A stretch of DNA of 64,000 nt from Flavobacteriales bacterium. Lineage in GTDB: Bacteria; Bacteroidota; Bacteroidia; Flavobacteriales_F; PHOS-HE28. Positions within the stretch are counted from its first letter, which is position 1, and each line of letters begins with the position of its first letter. Shown piece after piece: positions 58,412 through 64,000 of this stretch. The stretch is taken from assembly GCA_020635675.1 (NCBI GenBank), contig JACJZJ010000006.1, forward strand, positions 62,001-126,000, written 5' to 3'. The translations under genes were made by a program, and so were the position numbers. The notes beneath the pieces are model-generated. The model had not been told where the DNA came from and ran no database searches. It saw nothing but the letters and a program-made list of their open reading frames with translations.

Positions 58412-60832
58412 ATGACCAGGTGTCGTTCATTCAGCGCTTTCTTCCTTTTTGCATGGACCGCTCTCGCCAGTGCCCAATTCGGAGGGGGGCATGATGTGCA
58501 GGTCGAAGGACCGCATGCCGTTCAACTGGTCGACCTGGACCAGGACGGCAACAAGGAGGTGCTCGTGGGCACACGGGACGGTGTGTTGCTTTATCCGTTC
58601 TCCGGTGCGCAGCTCACCGCACCAACGACCCTGCTTGCGGACCGCGTGATCGCGGTGGCCGTGGATATCGATGGCGATGGCGTGCTCGACCTGGTGGCCT
58701 CCGGTGAGCAGGGCAATGGCGTGGCCTGGTACCACGGGTCCTTAGGCACCGCTTTCGGATCCGCTCAAACGATCACCTCCACGTTGGATGCGCGCTCCAT
58801 TCGCACAGGCGATCTCGATGGGGATGGCGACCAGGACCTCGTGTTGACCATGGCCAATGGCCAACTGCGCTGGTATCTGAACACGGATGGTGCCGGCACT
58901 TTCGGACCGATGAACAGCCTCTCCACCAATGCCACACCCTCCCTGGCGGAGGTGGTCGACATGGACCAGGATGGGGACCCTGATATCGTCTGGTCGGAAA
59001 GCACGTCCAACAGCGTCCTATGGGCCGAGAACATCGGAGGTGGATCCCTTTTCGCGGCGCCACAGACCGTGACCCAGACCGGTTGCGGCCGGGTGAGCGA
59101 TATCGATGGGGACGGGGTCGGTGATCTCGTGACCAGTTCGCCCATGGACCTGCAGGTCCATTGGCAAAGGGGGCTCGGTGGCGGCTATGCACCGCCGCAG
59201 ACCATCGGCCAGCCCTGGGGGGTGGTCGATGAGGTGCTCACCAGTGACCTTGACATGGACGGTGATCTGGACGTGGCCGTGATCAGCGGCCAATTGAACG
59301 AGATCGCCTGGTACGAGAACATCGATGGGCAGGGCCAATTCGGTCCCCGCCAGACGATCGCCACTTCGATCGGCTCTGCGTTCGGGTTGATGGCCGATGA
59401 TCTGGATGGCGATGGCGATCCCGAACTGTTCGTCCTGTCCCTGAACCCCGACCGGGTGATCTACTTCGACAACCTCAGCATCGCTTCGAACAGTATCGTG
59501 GGGCGTGTGTTCAACGATATCGACGCCGATGGTGTATTCAACAACAACGACCACGGCCTGTACAACTTCCGGGTGGAGGCCTCTGATGTCGGAAGCACCT
59601 TCACCAACCACAGCGGGCTGTATAGCTATCATGCGGTCCCCGGTCCCTATGCGGTCTGGCTGCCCGCCGTTGCCGGATGGTCGAACACGACCCCCTCGCT
59701 GCGTTACGCCACGGTGACCACCCAGAACAATGCCGCCTTGGAACAGGATTTCGGCCTGCACGCCGATCAGGACTTCGTGGCGTTCGCACCCGAACTGGTA
59801 CCAGGCAACATCCGGTGCACGGAAGTGGTCCCGTTCTGGCTGACGGTGACCAACACCGGAACGATTACCGCGGACGTTTCCGTGATGCTCCATCTCGACG
59901 CGCTCAGCGGCTACACCGGTGCACAGCCGGCCGCCGACATGGTCAACGGCAACACGATCTATTGGAATTTCGCCAACGTTCCGGCCACGCATCACCGGGC
60001 GGTGATGGTGCTTGTGCAGATGCCCGATGGCACGCACATGGGCGAGACCATGACCGACTCCTTGGTGGTGATCGCCACGGCGAACGGGACCACCGTCACG
60101 GCCTCCTGCAGCGCGGAACCGGTGGTGGCCTGCTCCGCCGACCCGAACGACAAGCGGGTGACCCCGGCGGGCGACGGTCCGGACCATGCGGTGGCCATGG
60201 GCACGCCGCTCACCTATACGATCCGTTTCCAGAACGTGGGCAATGCGCCCGCCAATACGGTGTCCATTACCGACACCCTGGACCTCGGGTTCGATCTCGC
60301 CTCTTTCCGGTCACTGGCCGCAAGCCACTCCGTCGTCACCAGCCTGGATGCCGATGGAGTTCTCCATTTCCTTTTCAGTGACATCCAACTGCCCGACAGC
60401 GCCACCGATCCACGCGGCAGCCAGGGATTCGTGCGTTACCGGATGGCCCCTGGCGCAGGCATGGCTCCCGCCACGATGGTGCGTAACACCGCGTCGATCG
60501 TCTTCGACCAGAACGCATCCGTGGTCACCAACACCACGCTGAACACTTATGAGGATGGCGTGGTGGGCGTGCCGGAATTGCAAAGCGTACCGGTGATCAG
60601 CGTGGTGCCGAACCCGATCAGTGGAAGTGCCACCGTCCGGATCGCTGACAGCATGCGGGGGCGGATCGCGTTCCGCCTGTACGATGCCGAGGGTCGTGAG
60701 GCCGCGGCGTTCGACCGGCGCTCCAACGTGGTGGTGCTCGATCGTGGCGAGCTTGGCGATGGCGTCTATCTGCTCATCGCAACGGATGAGAAGGGTCAGC
60801 GAGCCGCCACGCGTGTGCTCTTCGCCCGGTGA
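58412..60832 (+). CDS. FG-GAP repeat T9SS type A sorting domain protein
   Basis: Large secreted protein of 806 residues with a signal peptide (about 1-21, ending ASA-QF). Residues about 28-345 carry FG-GAP/VCBS repeats with calcium-binding loops of the DxDxDG type (DLDQDGNKEV, DIDGDGVLDL, DLDGDGDQDL, DMDQDGDPDI, DLDMDGDLDV, DLDGDGDPEL). A SdrD B-like domain (GRVFNDIDADGVFNNNDHG, about 365-440) follows. Then DUF11-type domains, including CSADPNDKRVTPAG... GTPLTYTIRFQNVGNAPANTVSITDTLD. The last 80 residues are a C-terminal sorting domain. Probably a surface adhesin-like protein. ATG at 58412. The end overlaps the convergent TIGR02757 gene by 37 bases. Confidence 0.88.
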   Translation: MTRCRSFSAFFLFAWTALASAQFGGGHDVQVEGPHAVQLVDLDQDGNKEVLVGTRDGVLLYPFSGAQLTAPTTLLADRVIAVAVDIDGDGVLDLVASGEQGNGVAWYHGSLGTAFGSAQTITSTLDARSIRTGDLDGDGDQDLVLTMANGQLRWYLNTDGAGTFGPMNSLSTNATPSLAEVVDMDQDGDPDIVWSESTSNSVLWAENIGGGSLFAAPQTVTQTGCGRVSDIDGDGVGDLVTSSPMDLQVHWQRGLGGGYAPPQTIGQPWGVVDEVLTSDLDMDGDLDVAVISGQLNEIAWYENIDGQGQFGPRQTIATSIGSAFGLMADDLDGDGDPELFVLSLNPDRVIYFDNLSIASNSIVGRVFNDIDADGVFNNNDHGLYNFRVEASDVGSTFTNHSGLYSYHAVPGPYAVWLPAVAGWSNTTPSLRYATVTTQNNAALEQDFGLHADQDFVAFAPELVPGNIRCTEVVPFWLTVTNTGTITADVSVMLHLDALSGYTGAQPAADMVNGNTIYWNFANVPATHHRAVMVLVQMPDGTHMGETMTDSLVVIATANGTTVTASCSAEPVVACSADPNDKRVTPAGDGPDHAVAMGTPLTYTIRFQNVGNAPANTVSITDTLDLGFDLASFRSLAASHSVVTSLDADGVLHFLFSDIQLPDSATDPRGSQGFVRYRMAPGAGMAPATMVRNTASIVFDQNASVVTNTTLNTYEDGVVGVPELQSVPVISVVPNPISGSATVRIADSMRGRIAFRLYDAEGREAAAFDRRSNVVVLDRGELGDGVYLLIATDEKGQRAATRVLFAR

Positions 60833-61605
60833 CCCTGCGCGGTAACGCCCAACCCGAACAACGCGATATCGTAACGCACGGGGTCTTCGCCGTCGAAGGC
60901 CCTCAGTGCGGCGGTCAGTTCCTCCACGCTCCGTCGATCGTCCTGCGTGCGCCTCAGCAGCCCGAGCGCGCGTGCCACCCGCCCGGTATGCACGTCCAGG
61001 GGGACCATCAGGTCGCGTGTATGGATCCGCTTCCAGAGACCGAGGTCCACACCGCGGTCGTCCGGGCGCACCATCCACCGCAGGAACATGTTGATCCGTT
61101 TGGCGTTGCTGCCGCGTGACGGGTCCGCCACGTGCTTGCGGGTGCGGGGGGGATGCGCCGGCCGGAAGAAGCGGGACCTGAACCGCGCGATCGCTTCGTT
61201 CATGTTCCCGAGCCGGTCATTTTCCAGAAAGGCTCCCTCGATGTCACCGTGCGTCCGGTACAGGTGGCGCAGCGCCCGCACGAAATAGCGGAGGTCGGTC
61301 GCATTGAACGTGCGATGCACGAACCCGTTCAGCCGGGTCAGTTCCGCAGCATTGGCGTGCAGGATGAAGTCATGCGGTGCATCATCCATGCGGCGTGCCA
61401 TTTGGAACGCGTTGCGGATGATCGTCGCGCGCCGGCCCCAGGAGATGGTGGCGGTCAGGAGACCGATCACCTCCGCGTCCGATCGATCGGGAAAGGACCG
61501 GGGTACCTGGACCGGATCATCGGCGACGAACTCCGGCCTCGCAAAGCGGTCGTACGCTTCATCCAGGAGCTCCTGCAGATCAAGGGGCGACGTGCTTCGC
61601 GACAT
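60796..61605 (-). CDS. TIGR02757 family protein
   Basis: Soluble protein of 269 residues matching the conserved TIGR02757 family of Bacteroidota and others. It is helical throughout. Recognisable family blocks are LLDEAYDRFARPEFVADDPVQVPRSF, AEVIGLLTATISWGRRATIIRNA, and the later SNAKRINMFLRWMVRPDDRGVDLGLWKRI... LMVPLDVHTGRVARALGLLRRTQDD. The GLxxRxxxD and DVHTG features recall HhH-GPD base-excision enzymes, but activity is unknown. ATG at 61605. It converges with the FG-GAP gene. Confidence 0.88.
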   Translation of the reverse strand: MSRSTSPLDLQELLDEAYDRFARPEFVADDPVQVPRSFPDRSDAEVIGLLTATISWGRRATIIRNAFQMARRMDDAPHDFILHANAAELTRLNGFVHRTFNATDLRYFVRALRHLYRTHGDIEGAFLENDRLGNMNEAIARFRSRFFRPAHPPRTRKHVADPSRGSNAKRINMFLRWMVRPDDRGVDLGLWKRIHTRDLMVPLDVHTGRVARALGLLRRTQDDRRSVEELTAALRAFDGEDPVRYDIALFGLGVTAQGHRAKSTRVAAR

Positions 61606-61624
61606 CGCCCCAAAGGAACGGTGA

Positions 61625-62206
61625 TCAGCGGCCGAACACCTTCACCTGCCATCCCAGACCGGCCATCGCCTGCAGCTCGTCGAGGTCCAAGGTCCCCGCC
61701 GAGGAGCCCGCATAGCGTGAGCGCAGGTAATGCGCTTCCACGAAGAAGTGCAGATACTTCCACACGTAGTAGGTGCAACTGGCGCCGAACGCGGTGTTCG
61801 GGACCACCCTTACCGGCTTGGATCCGGAAAGGTCCGATCCGGCCGGCTCGCGCAGCTGCGCGAACGACACACCCGGTTCGAAGCCCAATGCGACATCCGC
61901 CCGACCGAAGGTGAAATGATAATAAGGTCCGAAGGAGATCCTGCTGTTCTGGTCGAGGAGGGGAGAGCGCTGTTGTTCGTCGATGTACCAGGCTGCCAGG
62001 CCGCGCAGGCTGACGTGATCCTCCAGGAACAAGTGGAACCCTCCGGTCACATAGATGTTGGTGAGCGCCTGATCGAGCATCCACCCCGGAGCGATGGTGG
62101 CGGCGGCGCTCAAAAGCCCGCGGTGTGCGAAGGGCTGTTGGGTCTGTGCGAACGTCGGCAGCGCGACGACCACGAGCAGTGTGGGGATCGGGATGCGGCC
62201 TACCAT
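61625..62206 (-). CDS. Outer-membrane beta-barrel-like protein, 193 aa
   Basis: Secreted protein of 193 residues with a signal peptide (LLVVVALPTFAQ, about 9-20). The rest alternates short hydrophobic strands with turns, such as NIYVTGGFHLFLEDHVSLRGLAAWYID and RISFGPYYHFTFGRADVALGFEPGVSF, and ends with an aromatic-rich strand, as in small outer-membrane beta-barrels. No specific family recognised. ATG at 62206. Its start overlaps the end of the next gene upstream on the same strand by 7 bases (62200-62206). Confidence 0.72.
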   Translation of the reverse strand: MVGRIPIPTLLVVVALPTFAQTQQPFAHRGLLSAAATIAPGWMLDQALTNIYVTGGFHLFLEDHVSLRGLAAWYIDEQQRSPLLDQNSRISFGPYYHFTFGRADVALGFEPGVSFAQLREPAGSDLSGSKPVRVVPNTAFGASCTYYVWKYLHFFVEAHYLRSRYAGSSAGTLDLDELQAMAGLGWQVKVFGR

Positions 62207-62826
62207 GCGTCGAAGAGGATGTAGTTGAAGCTCACGTGGACCAGCAGGTGGCCCTCCAGGCTCGCGCCGTGCTCGTTGTGCAATTCCAGGTCACCGTCAT
62301 CGTGCGTATCGAGGTGGAGGTCCGTACCCAGATGGATCATGTACTGGCCCACGAGGGAGAGGTCGGACCGGTCGGTCACATGGAAGTGGGAGCCGATACC
62401 GGCCTGCACCGCGGAGCTCCAACGTTCGCCATGGATGTCAGGGTCCTCGTTCGCCGTGATCGCGGCATGATCGAAGCAATGCCCGGCCAGCACGTAGGGG
62501 TCGACGCGTGGTCGGCCCTCCCGGCCGGGCAGCACGTAGTAGAGCACGCTCCAACCGATGTGCAGGTCCTCGCGATGTGCCAGATCGCCCATGTTCCCCG
62601 TGAGGTAGTCCATGAACCAATCGGTGTTCACACGGTCGCTCAATCCGACCCGGAGCTGTCCGCCGATCCCCGATCCACTGTTCGCCCACGCGCCTTCATT
62701 GAACGCGCTCATCGTCGTGCGGATACCCAGCGAGATCAGGCCTCCGCGGTGCCCGTTGATGCGAAGCGGTTGTGCCAGGAGCAGCCCGGGTGCGAGGCCC
62801 GAGAGGAGCAGGAGGGTGCGAAGCAT
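62200..62826 (-). CDS. Outer-membrane beta-barrel-like protein, 208 aa
   Basis: Secreted protein of 208 residues with a signal peptide (LLLLSGLAPGLLLAQ, about 5-19). Antiparallel strand pattern throughout (GGLISLGIRTTMSAF, GGQLRVGLSDRVNTDWFMDYL, DLHIGWSVLYYVLPG, RWSSAVQAGIGSHFHV... SLVGQYMIHLGTDLHLDTHDDGDLELH), ending with a strand (LLVHVSFNYILF). It resembles small outer-membrane barrel proteins of Bacteroidota. Paired with the next gene, whose start overlaps its end by 7 bases; both may come from one duplication or act together. Function unknown. ATG at 62826. Confidence 0.75.
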   Translation of the reverse strand: MLRTLLLLSGLAPGLLLAQPLRINGHRGGLISLGIRTTMSAFNEGAWANSGSGIGGQLRVGLSDRVNTDWFMDYLTGNMGDLAHREDLHIGWSVLYYVLPGREGRPRVDPYVLAGHCFDHAAITANEDPDIHGERWSSAVQAGIGSHFHVTDRSDLSLVGQYMIHLGTDLHLDTHDDGDLELHNEHGASLEGHLLVHVSFNYILFDAW

Positions 62827-62900
62827 GGGACCGGTGTTGTCGGGATCGGAGGGCTCTCCTCCAATACGCGACCGTCGCCGGGGATATTGCGAAGATCGGT

Positions 62901-63662
62901 CTACCGGCCGAAGACCGGCAGCGCGGTCAGGTCCTGGATCGTGTAGCCGGACGTGTCGAACACGGTCTCGTCAACACTGCTGGTGCGCAGATCATGCGTG
63001 GTGAGGGTCATCCGCTCGTTGCTGTCGGCCTTCCACCAGGTCATTTCCATCACCAGACCCTGTCCGTAGGGCATGCGCTGCCATTGCTGGGCGCGCTGTC
63101 CGCTCACCATCCGCCCGAAGGCCTTTTTCAGGTCGAACGCGATGTCCTCGGCCACCCACGCTTCGGAATGCCCGTCGCTCGAACGCGCCAGGTATTTACG
63201 GCAGGTGTGCCCTTCGATCGTTCGCGTCTCGTCCGTCCGTTCCACCTGCACGTCCTCGGCCCCGTCGTTCGCGCCCTTGTCCACGTTCACCCGCAGCATC
63301 TTCATCTTCATGCCGGTGCGTTCCCCTTTCGCATTCTCCGTGAGCATGTACATCCGTTTCTCCTTCAGATCGAACACGGTGGTGACCTTGTCGCGGATGT
63401 CCGGGCTTGTTGGGCGGAAGGCCATCCTGTCGTCGGTGAAGGCGTAAAAGATGTCCATCGGGCTGTTCTTCTGCTCCTGATCGCCCGCGTAGTTGTGCAC
63501 CTCGAAGCGGAAGCTCCCGGTGAAACCGAGCGGCGCATAAGGGGTGTCATCCTCGGCAAAAGTGACCTGGACCCCTCCGGCCTGCTGCAGGAGTTCCTGG
63601 AGGTCCTGGGCGTGTATCGTGGCGATCGGTGCGAACAGGAGCGCGAGGCAGGGAAGACGCAT
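62901..63662 (-). CDS. DUF4412 domain secreted protein
   Basis: Exported protein of 253 residues with a signal peptide (CLALLFAPIATIHA, about 5-18). The body matches the DUF4412 pattern, a LolA/LolB-like beta sheet: FTGSFRFEVHNYAGDQEQKNSPMDIFYAFTDDRMAFRPT, VTTVFDLKEKRMYMLTENAKGERTGMKMKML, and TRTIEGHTCRKYLARSSDGHSEAWVAEDIAFD. The last phrase (IEGHxCKKYxxxxxDxxxxxWVxxD) is characteristic. Function is unknown, possibly lipid or lipoprotein carriage. ATG at 63662 lies 4 bases after an exact TACCTTTG box. Confidence 0.83.
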   Translation of the reverse strand: MRLPCLALLFAPIATIHAQDLQELLQQAGGVQVTFAEDDTPYAPLGFTGSFRFEVHNYAGDQEQKNSPMDIFYAFTDDRMAFRPTSPDIRDKVTTVFDLKEKRMYMLTENAKGERTGMKMKMLRVNVDKGANDGAEDVQVERTDETRTIEGHTCRKYLARSSDGHSEAWVAEDIAFDLKKAFGRMVSGQRAQQWQRMPYGQGLVMEMTWWKADSNERMTLTTHDLRTSSVDETVFDTSGYTIQDLTALPVFGR

Positions 63663-63666
63663 ATCC

Positions 63667-63674
63667 CAAAGGTA
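63667..63674 (-). promoter_or_regulatory. Putative -7 promoter box for DUF4412 gene
   Basis: Minus-strand TACCTTTG is an exact TAnnTTTG match, ending 4 bases before the start codon. The mRNA would be leaderless or almost so. Confidence 0.45.
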
Positions 63675-63689
63675 GGGACCCCTGCTGGC

Positions 63690-64000
63690 CTATATCCGGC
63701 CGTCGGCGATGGTCAGCATGCGGTCCGCCATGTGGGCCAGCTCCGCGTTGTGTGTCACGATCACGAACGTCTGGCCGAGCTCCTGCCGCAGTTCGAAGAA
63801 GAGGGCGTGAAGCTCCTTCGCATGGCGACTGTCCAGGTTGCCGCTGGGTTCATCGGCCAGCACCACGTCCGGTGCATTGAACAGCGCCCGGGCCACGGCC
63901 ACGCGCTGCTGTTCGCCCCCGCTCAACTGCGACGGCTTGTGCTCGCTCCGCGCGGCGATGTTCAGGCGGTGCAGGAGTTCGCGACCCCGCTCGGCGCAAT
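63690..64000 (-). CDS. ABC transporter ATP-binding protein (LolD-like), 5' end beyond the window
   Basis: The C-terminal part of an ABC ATPase; about the first half is cut by the window edge at 64000. Visible motifs are the signature LSGGEQQRVAVARALF, Walker B VVLADEPSGNLD, and the switch His in VTHNAEL. ADEPSGNLDS and the ending AHMADRMLTIADGRI are typical of LolD, the ATPase of the lipoprotein-releasing LolCDE complex. Upstream of the signature, the partial sequence ELLHRLNIAARSEHKPSQ fits the helical subdomain. The stop is at 63690. LolD identity is probable but not certain without the N-terminus. Confidence 0.82.
   Translation of the reverse strand, partial: CAERGRELLHRLNIAARSEHKPSQLSGGEQQRVAVARALFNAPDVVLADEPSGNLDSRHAKELHALFFELRQELGQTFVIVTHNAELAHMADRMLTIADGRI

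Overview
The window looks like chromosomal DNA of a high-GC member of the Bacteroidota, most likely Flavobacteriales-like. Reasons: several secreted proteins end in type IX secretion (T9SS) type-A C-terminal domains; families typical of the phylum are present (DUF3667, DUF4412, DUF4476, BatA, GDCC zinc ribbon, Asp/Gly-rich dockerin-like repeats); and boxes matching the Bacteroidota promoter element TAnnTTTG lie immediately upstream of many start codons. Genes are tightly packed with no gene-free stretch over 300 bases. There is no phage, insertion sequence, CRISPR array or rRNA. The only RNA gene seen is a tRNA-Asp.

Layout. 0-7 kb: secreted S9 peptidase, two small proteins (one a GDCC zinc-ribbon protein), an AI-2E-type permease, a T9SS cargo protein and a membrane SpoIIE-type phosphatase. 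6.7-11 kb: a minus-strand MacAB-like export operon (ATPase, two paralogous permeases, adaptor), preceded by tRNA-Asp and its terminator. 11.3-20.2 kb: a DUF58 protein, a large M36 metallopeptidase, thioredoxin, and dnaE carrying an in-frame inverted array of heptamer repeats. 20.2-25.6 kb: T9SS cargo, an NTF2-like protein, an M1 aminopeptidase, a matrixin-like protease and a small secreted protein. 25.7-29.4 kb: rhodanese, rpsP, rimM, a TrmN6-like methyltransferase and a saccharopine dehydrogenase family protein.

29.5-34 kb: a plus-strand envelope cluster (DUF4476, CsgG-like lipoprotein, LPP20 lipoprotein, small LPP20-like lipoprotein) closed by a terminator. 34-40.7 kb: DUF423, pckA, DUF3667, an S41 peptidase translationally coupled to an orphan metal-chelate binding lipoprotein, DUF962 and DinB. 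40.7-46.8 kb: a secreted endonuclease-family protein, then a five-gene minus-strand operon coding a ferric-iron ABC importer followed by a TPR protein and a DUF218 protein. 46.9-54.9 kb: miaA, a pRiA4b-ORF3-like protein, cca, a secreted C1 peptidase, a glycosyltransferase 9, dapD, ruvX, def and a TPR lipoprotein. 54.9-64 kb: BatA and a dihydroorotase-like protein with an altered metal site, an FG-GAP T9SS protein, a TIGR02757 protein, two outer-membrane-like proteins, DUF4412 and the end of a LolD-type ATPase cut by the window edge.

The genes combine translation and tRNA/rRNA maturation housekeeping with a large envelope and secreted-protein component. The most distinctive signals are the heptamer array inside dnaE, the CsgG/LPP20 lipoprotein cluster, and promoter boxes so close to start codons that leaderless mRNAs are likely.
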